64,000 bases of DNA, from NCBI RefSeq assembly GCF_038443385.1, contig NZ_CP151726.1, forward strand, positions 9,176,001-9,240,000, given 5' to 3'. A program made the translations under genes and the position numbers. The notes beneath the pieces are model-generated. The model was given only the letters and a program-made list of their open reading frames with translations, had not been told where the DNA came from and did not search any database. This document shows positions 28,611 through 37,299 of this stretch, piece by piece (position 1 is the stretch's first letter; each line of letters starts with the position of its first letter). The stretch is from Stieleria varia. Lineage in GTDB: Bacteria > Planctomycetota > Planctomycetia > Pirellulales > Pirellulaceae.

Positions 28611-31013
28611 ATGTCGCGGAATCGATGTCGAAATCATGCAGGTGTGTTGCCTGGCAACGCATTGACGCTGTCGCTGATTTGTGTCGCGACGTGTTTGACT
28701 TCGACAGTCTTGGCTCAAGGCATCGCACTGCCGCCCGAGTTGGACTTGGTCGACGTGGTCGATGTTTCCAAGGATGTCCCGAAAGTGACCGTGGCGCCCG
28801 TCGCTGCCGATGCTGCCACCACCCAGCAGTCTCAAGTTCCACAGCCACAAGTCCCGCTGCCACCGCCTCGGGATCAGACATCCAGTCGCCCTTCGGCCTC
28901 GCCGCACAAGTCAGATTTGTCCAGCGACGATCGTCTTTCCAAACTGTTTGGCGATGTCAACCAAGTGAGCGAGTTGCCCACCAGTCGTCAATCGCGCGCC
29001 GTGGCACCGGCGACAGACGCTGTCTTTTCGGCCGAAGCCACCGGTCGCAAGACGTCGGACATCGGTGACCTGATTCAACAGTCCAAGGGGGCGCACGGAG
29101 TCACCATTCAGCATCGAACCCCGATCGTCAGCGACACGCGAGTTCGAGGCCAACGTGTTGGTCAGGTTCTTGCCTCCGGTTCGTATTGGGCGCCTGCGCG
29201 GATGGACCTCGACACGATGATGAACAAAATCGACTCACGTTTGATCGAGGATCTGATTTTGATCAAAGGTCCTTACGCAACGAGATACGGTCCAGGATTT
29301 CGTTTCGTCGACCTGGAGTTCATTCACTCGCCACGCCACGAGGGAGGACATGAACTGCACGGCAGCACCAGTGCGACCTACAACACCAATGGCCAGCTCT
29401 GGTACGGCAGGCAGACCTTTTCCGGAGGTAGTGACCACTACGGGTATCACGTCAGCTACGGACATCAAACCGGCAATGACTACGAGACAGGTGAAGAAGG
29501 ATTCTTCATGCCGTCGAGTTACAAGTCACGCGATCTGTTTGCTGCATTCGGGTTTGACCTGTCGGATCATCAATCGCTGGAATTCAACCTTCTGCGACTG
29601 GATCAGACGGATGTTGAGTTTCCCGGTCTTGTTTATGACCTCAACTATCTGGTGACCGATGGCTACGAAGTCACCTACACCAATACGCAGGCCATGATGT
29701 CGGATCAGTTCACCGCCGAGTTTTGGTACAACCGGACGCGATTCGAAGGCGACACGCTTCGTCCGGGTAAGAACGCTCAAATTCCGAGTCTGCAACTGAG
29801 CCTGCAATCGGTCAGCGGGTTCGATGGCTATGCGGTGACCGACGGGGACGCGTTGTCGGCGGGCTACCGTTTAGAGAACACGTTTCTGACGCAGTCGGGT
29901 CAATGGTCGATCGGAACCGATTTGATTTTCTTGAATCAAGAGGTCAATGACATCGAGCCAGAATCACCGTTCGGTGACGACAACTATCCCATTCCTCGTA
30001 GCAACTCGGTAGACGTAGGGATGTATATCGAAGACGTCGAGCAGGTCACCGAGCGGTTGACGGTGACCGCTGGGGCTCGTATTGACGGCGTCTTTACCCA
30101 CGCGGAAGAGTATGTTGATGGCGTGCCAGGATCATTGAAGGATTACTATGACGCCGAGTTGGAGCAGGACTTCCTCCTCGGGGGAGCTTATCTGACCGGT
30201 GAGTATCAGCTCTCGCCAGGCTGGACGATCGACGCAGGTGTCGGCAGCGGGATTCGCCCACCGACTTTGACCGAGTTGTATTCGCTGTATGCGTTCATCG
30301 GATCACTGCAACGCGGGATCACTTTCCTGTTGGGTGACCCTGAGCTGAAATCCGAGAAACTCTATCAGGTCGATGTCGGTACTCGTTATCAAGATGACCG
30401 CCTCAGCATGGGACTGCATGGTCACCATGCATGGATCCACGACTACATCACTTACGACCTATTGGACCCGGCGGGCAGCATTGACGGTTTCCAGCAAGGA
30501 GCCGCCTTCGTCAACACGGACTTGGCCACCTTGGCGGGTTTCGAGACCTATGGACAGTACGCGATGAGCGACATGTTCACGGTGTTTGGCAGCATGAGCT
30601 ACATCGAGGGACGTGACCACTCTCGTGACAATCCAGCCAGGCTGTCTGGGTTCGCCGACCGCAGCGACACCCCGGACACCGAGCATGAGCCGTTGCCCGG
30701 TATCAACCCGCTGGAGACTCGTCTGGGAATCTTGATGCAGGATCCCACGCCTGGACGTCGATGGGGATTGGAGTTCATGGCCAGAATCGTGGACAATCAG
30801 GACCGAGTCGCGGCGACCTTGGAAGAGATCGAAACACCAGGTTTTACGGTCTATAACCTGCGATCCTACGTCCGCGCAGGCCAATGGCTGGTCACCTCGG
30901 GCGTGGAGAACCTGACGGACAAGTTCTACCGAGAGCACGTCGACTACCGCTCAGGGCTTGGCGTGTTCCGCCCCGGGATCGGTTTCTATCTTGGGACAGA
31001 GCTGACCTACTGA
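28611..31013 (+). CDS. TonB-dependent outer-membrane receptor
   Basis: The 800-residue protein starts at an ATG with AAAGGA six bases upstream. It has a signal peptide (ending TVLAQ), a Pro/Gln-rich linker (~65-95), and a plug domain at ~145-260: TSDIGDLIQQSKGAHGVTIQHRTP, VRGQRVGQVLASGSYWAPARMDLD, VLNxIDSRLIEDLILIKGPYATRYGPGFRFVDLE-type region. The remainder is a 22-strand-type barrel ending with NLTDKFYREHVDYRSG and a C-terminal aromatic strand (FYLGTELTY). It imports an unknown ligand using TonB energy; no tonB/exbBD genes are adjacent. It is followed directly by a 13-bp tandem repeat that begins within its stop codon. Confidence 0.88.
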   Translation: MSRNRCRNHAGVLPGNALTLSLICVATCLTSTVLAQGIALPPELDLVDVVDVSKDVPKVTVAPVAADAATTQQSQVPQPQVPLPPPRDQTSSRPSASPHKSDLSSDDRLSKLFGDVNQVSELPTSRQSRAVAPATDAVFSAEATGRKTSDIGDLIQQSKGAHGVTIQHRTPIVSDTRVRGQRVGQVLASGSYWAPARMDLDTMMNKIDSRLIEDLILIKGPYATRYGPGFRFVDLEFIHSPRHEGGHELHGSTSATYNTNGQLWYGRQTFSGGSDHYGYHVSYGHQTGNDYETGEEGFFMPSSYKSRDLFAAFGFDLSDHQSLEFNLLRLDQTDVEFPGLVYDLNYLVTDGYEVTYTNTQAMMSDQFTAEFWYNRTRFEGDTLRPGKNAQIPSLQLSLQSVSGFDGYAVTDGDALSAGYRLENTFLTQSGQWSIGTDLIFLNQEVNDIEPESPFGDDNYPIPRSNSVDVGMYIEDVEQVTERLTVTAGARIDGVFTHAEEYVDGVPGSLKDYYDAELEQDFLLGGAYLTGEYQLSPGWTIDAGVGSGIRPPTLTELYSLYAFIGSLQRGITFLLGDPELKSEKLYQVDVGTRYQDDRLSMGLHGHHAWIHDYITYDLLDPAGSIDGFQQGAAFVNTDLATLAGFETYGQYAMSDMFTVFGSMSYIEGRDHSRDNPARLSGFADRSDTPDTEHEPLPGINPLETRLGILMQDPTPGRRWGLEFMARIVDNQDRVAATLEEIETPGFTVYNLRSYVRAGQWLVTSGVENLTDKFYREHVDYRSGLGVFRPGIGFYLGTELTY

Positions 31014-31070
31014 ACTGGTTTGCTAAACTGGTTTGCTGAACTGGTTTGCTGAACTGGTTTGCTGAACTGG
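31012..31070. repeat. 13-bp tandem repeat, 4.5 copies
   Basis: The unit GAACTGGTTTGCT occurs at 31012-31024, 31025-31037 (first base A), 31038-31050 and 31051-31063, followed by a partial GAACTGG at 31064-31070. It starts with the last two bases of the receptor's stop codon. Near-identity of the units suggests recent slippage-type expansion. Confidence 0.92.
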
Positions 31071-31228
31071 CCGAACTCACGATCGCTGCGATCGTCATAA
31101 TCGAGACCGTACTGTGCGGGACAACGAGGTCAGGACATGAGTGTGAGGCTCCCTTTCGGCGTGGCGGTTTATCGTGACCAAGATTTCAGCAAGACAATTC
31201 CCGGTGTCATTCCTACGTTGTGAATTCT

Positions 31229-31291
31229 TCACGTAGTCGCGTCTCTCCGAGACGCGACGCTCCGAGCCTCGGAGAGGCTCGGCTACGTGAA
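31229..31291. repeat. Dumbbell palindrome (two hairpins inside outer arms)
   Basis: The outer arms TTCACGTAG and CTACGTGAA enclose two perfect hairpins: GTCGCGTCT/AGACGCGAC (31236-31244, 31250-31258) and CCGAGCCT/AGGCTCGG (31262-31269, 31275-31282). The layout, two inward hairpins in one larger inverted repeat, parallels 48583-48644. Confidence 0.8.
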
Positions 31292-31346
31292 TTGAAAAGA
31301 ATCCACAACCTTTCCGTGTGACCCTCACGCCTTGCTCGGATCCATC

Positions 31347-32291
31347 ATGTCATCCCCGCTCTCCCATCAGACCGCCACATCGGTCGTCGATCCGCTGCTT
31401 CATCAGACTCATGATGAAGCCGAGGCGACCATGCAAGCCCAGGACACGTCCATCGGAGGTGCGGGAAACCGTGAGTGCTGCCTCGTGCAAATCTACCCTG
31501 CCGATGTGGTCGACGGCATGATGCTGCTGAGTGACCACACACTGGTGATGGGCCGTGATGGTCGCTGTGAACTGATTTTGCCTGACCACAGCGTTTCACG
31601 CAAACATGCCGAGTTGATTCGCGGCGAGGATGGTTACATGATTCGCGATTTAGCCAGCACAAACGGGACGTTCGTAAACGGTCAAGCCATCGATCAGCAT
31701 CTTCTTGCATCAGGCGACACGATTCGTCTGGGGAGTTTTCTGTTCAAATACCTTTCGGCAGGCAGCGTTGAATCACAATATCACGAAACAGTGTACACCG
31801 CGTTGACGCGTGACGCCCTGACGGGGACCATGAACAAACGATACTTGTTGGAGTCCCTGCAAAGAGGGATCGCCTCATCAAGCCGTCAAAAAACAGTGCT
31901 CTCGGTGCTGATGCTGGACATCGATCACTTCAAAAGCGTCAACGACACCTACGGGCACTTGGTCGGTGACGAAGTGCTCAGGGAGTTCGGCTCACGCATC
32001 AACGGTGTTTGCCGGGAAGACGACTTGCTGGCTCGATATGGCGGCGAAGAATTCTGCATGATGCTTTCTGCCACCGGTCGCTCCGAAGCGATCGAGATGG
32101 CTGAGCGTTGTCGTTCGGCAGTTGCCAGTGAACCGTTTCAAACAGCCGTCGGGCCGCTGGAAATCACCGCCAGCTTTGGAATCGCCTGTTCTGACCCTGA
32201 GGTGCCGACCTCGCCCAAAGAACTGATTGATGCAGCGGATCAAAAACTCTACGAGGCGAAGCGCGGCGGTCGTAATCGAGTCTGTGGTTGA
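31347..32291 (+). CDS. FHA-GGDEF diguanylate cyclase
   Basis: The protein is 314 residues from the ATG at 31347; a TTG at 31332 would add five. Residues ~55-140 are an FHA phosphothreonine-binding domain (VMGRDGRCELILPDHSVSRKHAELI, DLASTNGTFVNGQ). Residues ~155-312 are GGDEF: RDALTGTMNKRYL, LMLDIDHFKSVNDTYGHLVGDEVL, active site ARYGGEEF, and FGIACSD. The inhibitory I-site RxxD (REDD) lies exactly five residues before GGEEF, so product inhibition by c-di-GMP is expected. There is no EAL domain. The FHA part suggests that its activity or location is set by Ser/Thr phosphorylation, plausible given the kinase at 25051. It makes cyclic di-GMP from two GTP. Confidence 0.93.
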   Translation: MSSPLSHQTATSVVDPLLHQTHDEAEATMQAQDTSIGGAGNRECCLVQIYPADVVDGMMLLSDHTLVMGRDGRCELILPDHSVSRKHAELIRGEDGYMIRDLASTNGTFVNGQAIDQHLLASGDTIRLGSFLFKYLSAGSVESQYHETVYTALTRDALTGTMNKRYLLESLQRGIASSSRQKTVLSVLMLDIDHFKSVNDTYGHLVGDEVLREFGSRINGVCREDDLLARYGGEEFCMMLSATGRSEAIEMAERCRSAVASEPFQTAVGPLEITASFGIACSDPEVPTSPKELIDAADQKLYEAKRGGRNRVCG

Positions 32292-32315
32292 CTTCAGCCG
32301 CCACCCATCCTGTGA

Positions 32316-32795
32316 TCAATCACCGACGCCGATATCGTCGTCGAGCGATTCCAGGATCAATTTCAATTCGGATTCTTCGTGACTCTGAAACGCCGTCTGG
32401 AATTGATGAAACCGTCTGATCAATCGTTCTCGGTGCTCGGGTACCTCTGAATCGACTTCTGCGATCTTGTCCGCTAGGTCACGGATCTGACCGAACAAGA
32501 CGGAGTGCTGGCCACGCAGGGTCTCAGCGGTCAAACTCAACCGCGGTGCGATGTTGATCGCGTCGTCAAAGTAGCCGTAGGCTTCCTCCAACGAAAAGTG
32601 AATCGCCAGTTGGTCACGCAGTTCGTTGAACAAGGTCATCAGTTCCGGCCAATGATTGGCCGCCATCTCCTGGTGACTGATCATGCCCGAAATCTTGTCC
32701 CACAACGCTTTGAGTTGAATATTGTCATCCTTGATCTCTCGCAAGAATGCAGCGTTGACGGTGACTTGTCTTGTCGCGGTCCTGTTACTAACCAT
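32316..32795 (-). CDS. Hemerythrin-like (HHE) domain protein
   Basis: The 159-residue all-helical protein carries the spaced ligands of a hemerythrin-like four-helix bundle: HWPE, HFSLEEAYGYF (H-x3-E), QHSVLF and SHEESEL (H-x3-E). The family binds a di-iron or related metal site and is used for oxygen, iron or redox sensing. It is convergent with the diguanylate cyclase gene, 24 bases between stops, so a shared terminator is possible. A functional link to c-di-GMP is not shown. Confidence 0.72.
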   Translation of the reverse strand: MVSNRTATRQVTVNAAFLREIKDDNIQLKALWDKISGMISHQEMAANHWPELMTLFNELRDQLAIHFSLEEAYGYFDDAINIAPRLSLTAETLRGQHSVLFGQIRDLADKIAEVDSEVPEHRERLIRRFHQFQTAFQSHEESELKLILESLDDDIGVGD

Positions 32796-32960
32796 AGCGT
32801 GGCTCCTTGAGCAAAAGTTCCTGCACTCAGTTTAACCGAATTGGTGGTAGCCGCGACAATTTTCGCATCTTTATTTTTTTCATTCGCATTCCACTTGACC
32901 GGTACCTCCGGTTGGTTATTGCAGCGATGAAAGTCGCCTCCATTGTTTCTGCTTCGGGAT

Positions 32961-33923
32961 TCAGGCAACTTCGATCGGAAACGGCAACACCTGATCGATG
33001 GATGATGCGCCCACTCTGATCATCAGCAATCGATCCACTCCCAAGGCGACTCCCGAGCATTGGGGCAGCCCCAACCGCATCGCTTTGACCAAGGTGGTAT
33101 TCGTCTGCAACGACATTCGCCCTGACTGGCAACGCATCTGGTTGTTGGCTTCGGCACGTTGAAGCAGCACGTCAGGATCGAGCAGTTCATCGTACCCGTT
33201 TGCAAGCTCGATCCCGTGCGAAAAAAGTTCGAACCGAGCGGCGCACCGCGGGTCGTCTGCCGATGGCTTGGCCAACGCGGCTTGAGTGATCGGATAGTCG
33301 GTCAAGATCAGCGGCCGCTGCCAGCCCAGCGTTGGGCCGACGACTTCGCTCATCAACAGGTCCAGCAGTCCGTCCCGATCATCGGCAAGCGACAACACCA
33401 ACGAATGGTCGCAGGTCTCCGCGGCATTGCGGATTTCATCCAATGTCGCACCGAGCGGATCCAGATCAATGGTGCGTTGGAATGCCTGTTGATAGGAAAC
33501 GGTTTCCGTTGCTTCGGTCCGCAGGGACTCGCTCGCCAGCTCACCGAGCAACCCGATCGCCGACGCGGCATCGCCCCCCACCTCGTACCATTCCAACATC
33601 GTGAATTCGAGATTGTGACGCGGGCCCCGCTCACCCAAACGAAACACGGGACCGATGCTGTAGATGGATGGTGCGCCAGCTGCCAACATTCTCTTCATCG
33701 CCGACTCAGGCGATGTTTGCAAATAGTAGGTTGCCGCCAACTCGGGATGTCCGATCCCGAACTGCCCAGAACTGACCGTGATAGGGTCGATGTAGGGATC
33801 CACCACGCAATCACGACACAGGCTTGGAGGCTGAACCTCTAAGAATCCACGAGAATCAAAGAATTGGCGAATGAATCGCAGCAGTTCGGCTCGGTCTTGC
33901 AGGTGCTGGAGTTGCGGAGTCAT
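32961..33923 (-). CDS. epmA: Elongation factor P (R)-beta-lysine ligase
   Basis: The protein is 320 residues from the ATG at 33923, 13 residues shorter than the longest frame, which avoids most overlap with the divergent ThiF gene. It is a stand-alone class II lysyl-tRNA-synthetase-like catalytic domain (GenX/PoxA). Motif 2 is RLGERGPRHNLEFTMLEWYEVGG and motif 3 is GLPQCSGVALGVDRLLMI; the anticodon-binding domain is missing. EpmA attaches (R)-beta-lysine to EF-P, helping translate polyproline stretches. The partner aminomutase EpmB and EF-P are not in the window. The gene starts 26 bases from the divergent ThiF gene start. Confidence 0.9.
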   Translation of the reverse strand: MTPQLQHLQDRAELLRFIRQFFDSRGFLEVQPPSLCRDCVVDPYIDPITVSSGQFGIGHPELAATYYLQTSPESAMKRMLAAGAPSIYSIGPVFRLGERGPRHNLEFTMLEWYEVGGDAASAIGLLGELASESLRTEATETVSYQQAFQRTIDLDPLGATLDEIRNAAETCDHSLVLSLADDRDGLLDLLMSEVVGPTLGWQRPLILTDYPITQAALAKPSADDPRCAARFELFSHGIELANGYDELLDPDVLLQRAEANNQMRCQSGRMSLQTNTTLVKAMRLGLPQCSGVALGVDRLLMIRVGASSIDQVLPFPIEVA

Positions 33924-33949
33924 CAAGGTTGATTCTAATGGGCAGTGCA

Positions 33950-34993
33950 ATGTCAAAGTCAATTCATCAAGACCGCTACGCTCGCCAAGTCCAATTTGCC
34001 CCCATCGGCACCCAGGGGCAGCAACGGATCAGCCAATCTACCATCGCCACGCTGGGTTGCGGTGCGTTGGGCACTGTCGCAGCGGAAATCTTGGTCCGCG
34101 CCGGAGTGGGGTGCTTGCGAATCATTGATCGCGATGTCGTCGAGTGGACCAATTTGCAGCGTCAGGCGTTGTTCGATCAACGTGACGCTAGCGACGCGGT
34201 CAGCAAGTCGCAAGCGGCGTGTGAACACTTGGCATTGATCAACGATCAAGTGAAGCTCGAACCCCGTGTCGCAGATGTCACGCCCGACAACATCAGCGAA
34301 CTGCTCAGCGGTGTCGATCTGGTCATTGATGCCACAGATAATTTTGCGATCCGTTTCTTGCTCAACGATTGGTCGCTCAAAAACGGCAAGCCATGGGTAC
34401 ACGGCGGCTGCGTCGGCGGTGCCGGTCAAGTGCGATTGTTTCGAGGTGACGGTCCGCCGTGTTTTCGATGCCTCGTCCCCGACTTGCCGCCCGCCGCATC
34501 GGTAGACACTTGTGATTCAGTAGGAGTCCTCGGATCGGCGACTCACGCCATCGCCAGCTTGCAAGCGACCGAGGCGATCAAGTGGATTTCGGGGAACGAG
34601 CAGCAGGTGAGCGAAGATGTGCTGTCCATCGATTTCTGGAACAATCGCGTACGTCAAGTGAAGCTCAGTGCAGAGCTTTCGGAAAACTGTCCCGCTTGCC
34701 GCCATCACCGATACGAATTCTTGGATGGAGAACGATTGACAACGGGTGACGGCGTGCTGTGCGGTCGCGACGCCGTCCAAATCAGCCGGCCGACTGCATC
34801 ACCTGTCGATTTGGCCGCGGTGGCTAAGCGTTGGTCGAACTCAGGACGCGTGCAATCAACGCGATTCTTTGTAAGGCTCTTTCCCAGCGACGCACAGAGC
34901 GTGACCTTATTTCGTGACGGCCGCGTCGTCGTGCAAGGCACGACAGACGTTTCCACGGCCCGAATGCTGTACGACCGCTTCATCGGCGGATGA
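33950..34993 (+). CDS. ThiF/MoeB/HesA family E1-like adenylyltransferase
   Basis: The protein is 347 residues from the ATG at 33950; in-frame starts at 33938 and 33929 are alternatives. The Rossmann ATP-binding segment is visible (TIATLGCGALGTVAAEILVRAGVG, RIIDRDVVEWTNLQRQALFDQRDA), as are VIDATDNFAIRFLLND, the zinc ligands CFRC ... CPAC, and the candidate catalytic Cys in SVDTCDSVGVLG. Such enzymes adenylate the C-terminal Gly of ubiquitin-like sulfur carriers (MoaD, ThiS). The last ~80 residues are an extra domain that is not a rhodanese. No moaD/thiS gene is adjacent. The molybdopterin/thiamine assignment is open. Confidence 0.88.
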   Translation: MSKSIHQDRYARQVQFAPIGTQGQQRISQSTIATLGCGALGTVAAEILVRAGVGCLRIIDRDVVEWTNLQRQALFDQRDASDAVSKSQAACEHLALINDQVKLEPRVADVTPDNISELLSGVDLVIDATDNFAIRFLLNDWSLKNGKPWVHGGCVGGAGQVRLFRGDGPPCFRCLVPDLPPAASVDTCDSVGVLGSATHAIASLQATEAIKWISGNEQQVSEDVLSIDFWNNRVRQVKLSAELSENCPACRHHRYEFLDGERLTTGDGVLCGRDAVQISRPTASPVDLAAVAKRWSNSGRVQSTRFFVRLFPSDAQSVTLFRDGRVVVQGTTDVSTARMLYDRFIGG

Positions 34994-35125
34994 ACCAAAT
35001 CCACCATTCAACTGCCGAAGTAAAACCCGAAGCAGTCAATGCGAGACATGGCCAGAAACGAGGCGCAAGAAAAAAGCCAAACCCGGCCAAAGCTACCACG
35101 GTGTTGACGCCCTAGCCTTCGTCAA

Positions 35126-36580
35126 TCATTCTTCGGGCAGACTTTCGATGTCAACTTGTGAGGATACAAACTCGAAATCTTCGTCTGACATTTGGAGCGT
35201 TTCGTTGTACTCCAATGCTTCCGGGGATGCCACGTAGTCAACATCTCCCTGGAACTCCTTGACGACCTCCGCGATACTCTCGATTGACACTCGAAAAAAC
35301 TCTTTTCGCAAGTTGACTCGGTTAACTCTTTGTCTTTTGAATCTGCGATGCAGAGCGGCCTCCAGAGCAGGTGCGTCGCTGCTTGAAATCATCATGTGAA
35401 CGTCAAAAGGAAACGGCACGGAGGCATCCCCGAGCTCGATGATGCGATCCATCGGCTGTAATCGCCGAGTCAATCCAATTTTGAACACGCCCTCGCCGAA
35501 GCTGCCGATGTTGGAAATCACGTAGACATGCCCTGCCTTGGTGAGCTGCGCCATTGATTGTGCACGTTGAGATCTTGCTTCCGCTTCTGAAAGTTTCTGT
35601 CGTAGCACTTCCACTTCGGCCGAATGCTCATCATGGGTGCGTGCCAGTGCCTCAGCTATTGCCTTCTCGATTGCAATGCGATCGGCCTCAGCTCGTTTCA
35701 GTTCTTGCTCAAGCTCCCTCTCGGCCCGCAACTCTTCTCTTAACTTCTCTTTGATTCTGGCCTGTTCTTCTTTGGCAAGTTGGCTCCGAACGGCTTCCTC
35801 GTAGTCGGATTTCAATTCAGCTTCAAATTGCAAAATCACATCCTGTTCAATCGGATACCCCTTCTTTTCACAGAATTCAACCATCTTTTGAAACCGATGC
35901 TTCTGTATCGCGTAGTTGTTCGGGGTCAGTTTTGACTTGATGCTCTTTCGCACTTCAGTGAATAGACGCTTGCTGATTTCAGACGCTGCAGACGCATATT
36001 CTTTCGCGTTCTCCAACTCTCTCGCTGCTCGTTCCCGGTCAACTTTGGCTTCTTCAAGAATCAATTCGAATTGCTGTTGCAACCGAAGATTTTCGGTCTC
36101 AATCAGCTCTCGAAAGTTCTTCTGAAATCCCATCGCGTGCCCAATCAGCTTCGCTTGATTGTGTTCGTGGAACTCTGTTCGTCGCTGCAGTTCATCAATC
36201 GCGGTATTCGCAGCGACTACTCGGCTCTTTATGTCAAGCGAAAGACTGATGGCGACAATACCGACGATGAGACAAATTCCAGCCAAAACGAAAAAGATAG
36301 TGATCTGCGAAAACAGGACGGCAATCACGGCAATGAATAGGATCGCGATGGTTCCCGCAGCCACAATCGCCGCCAATTTTCGGTCAACGTCAGGATCTCG
36401 CTGCCTTCCTTCAGACCTGTATTTCTCAAGCGAAGGAATAGGATCTCGCGAGTAGTCTAGGAAGTAGACTCTGGTCTTGCATTTTGGGCAGATTTGGGGC
36501 TTCTCTAACGTCTGAGATGCTGCAACAACCCGTTGACCACATTCCGAGCAAAACCTCGCGACTTTTTGTTCAGAATCCAT
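35126..36580 (-). CDS. Zinc-ribbon / two-TM / coiled-coil protein with C-terminal T5orf172 (GIY-YIG-like) domain
   Basis: The 484-residue protein has a clear modular order. A zinc ribbon uses Cys11/Cys14 and Cys31/Cys34. Two adjacent transmembrane helices span ~69-90 and ~92-114. A long charged coiled coil covers ~118-345. A DUF4041/T5orf172-type domain lies at ~349-450 (GHVYVISNIGSFGEGVFKIGLTRRLQPMDRIIELGDASVPFPFDVH, LEAALHRRFKRQRVNRVNLRKEFF). T5orf172/MUG113 domains are GIY-YIG-nuclease relatives found in phage and in defence-associated genes. The GxxYV..G.FKIGLT element is kept; whether it cuts DNA is unknown. It heads the accessory block. Anchoring such a domain to the membrane behind a zinc ribbon is unusual. 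Confidence 0.8.
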   Translation of the reverse strand: MDSEQKVARFCSECGQRVVAASQTLEKPQICPKCKTRVYFLDYSRDPIPSLEKYRSEGRQRDPDVDRKLAAIVAAGTIAILFIAVIAVLFSQITIFFVLAGICLIVGIVAISLSLDIKSRVVAANTAIDELQRRTEFHEHNQAKLIGHAMGFQKNFRELIETENLRLQQQFELILEEAKVDRERAARELENAKEYASAASEISKRLFTEVRKSIKSKLTPNNYAIQKHRFQKMVEFCEKKGYPIEQDVILQFEAELKSDYEEAVRSQLAKEEQARIKEKLREELRAERELEQELKRAEADRIAIEKAIAEALARTHDEHSAEVEVLRQKLSEAEARSQRAQSMAQLTKAGHVYVISNIGSFGEGVFKIGLTRRLQPMDRIIELGDASVPFPFDVHMMISSSDAPALEAALHRRFKRQRVNRVNLRKEFFRVSIESIAEVVKEFQGDVDYVASPEALEYNETLQMSDEDFEFVSSQVDIESLPEE

Positions 36581-36704
36581 TTGCCCTGTCTATCCCGGCC
36601 TTTTGATGAAACCACATTCATTTGAGCCGAAATTGTAGTGCAATCTCATCGGGCTGGAGTGAATGAGCAATTCGATCACAACAACAACTATTATCTTTGC
36701 ATAG

Positions 36705-37094
36705 TTTGTTGGTTTCCCTGGGCTCACCTTACCCGTACATCGTTACCGCCTCCCCGACGCGACGTGGAGTGCGACGCTGGCAGGAATCCAGAACGACGCT
36801 CGTGGCCGCAATGCTGGCTTGTGGGTGGACGCACGACGCGTTGCCCCTTGGGACTACCGCAACGGCCAGAGAGTTCCTTCGTCACTTCCCCAGAATATCG
36901 AATCGATCCGCGGAACGGACACGACCGTTTACATCACCGAGACGGGTACGAACTATCACACCGCTGGCTGTCGTCACCTGCATGATTCGCGAATTGCAAT
37001 CCCGTTGTCGCGAGCGAGATCAGCTTACGAGCCGTGTGGCGTTTGCCGCCGGCGCAATGAGAAACGCTTGCTCAACAGTCAAGAATGCATCTGA
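36705..37094 (+). pseudogene. Decayed thermonuclease (SNase) C-terminus plus YHxxxC/PCxxC tail
   Basis: The frame ending at 37094 reads ...ATLAGIQNDARGRNAGLW VDARRVAPWDYR..., the usual C-terminal end of staphylococcal-nuclease-family proteins (compare the typical ARxxxxGLWxDPxPxPPWEWR). It is followed by a compact Cys/His module (YHTAGCRHLHDSRIAI ... AYEPCGVC) often attached to secreted nucleases. An in-frame TAG at 36702-36704 blocks the frame upstream, and the nuclease core (catalytic Arg/Glu region) is missing. The only usable in-frame start is a TTG at 36819, so this is probably a 5'-truncated remnant. It could still make a 91-residue Cys/His peptide. Confidence 0.6.
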
Positions 37095-37299
37095 TCGGTC
37101 AATCGTTGCCGTTGATTTGGAGTGGTTCGGATCGCCACTACTAATGGCTACAGCCTTTACCTAACCATGATACGACGCCGTCCTTTACAGTCACGCCGCC
37201 AGACATCGTTTTGGAAGTGCATTTGATGGCCGCTTTTCCTTGGATTGCTGCACGGTGGATTCGTCTGTAGGCAGCTACCATTCCGAAAGGCGCATGGTG

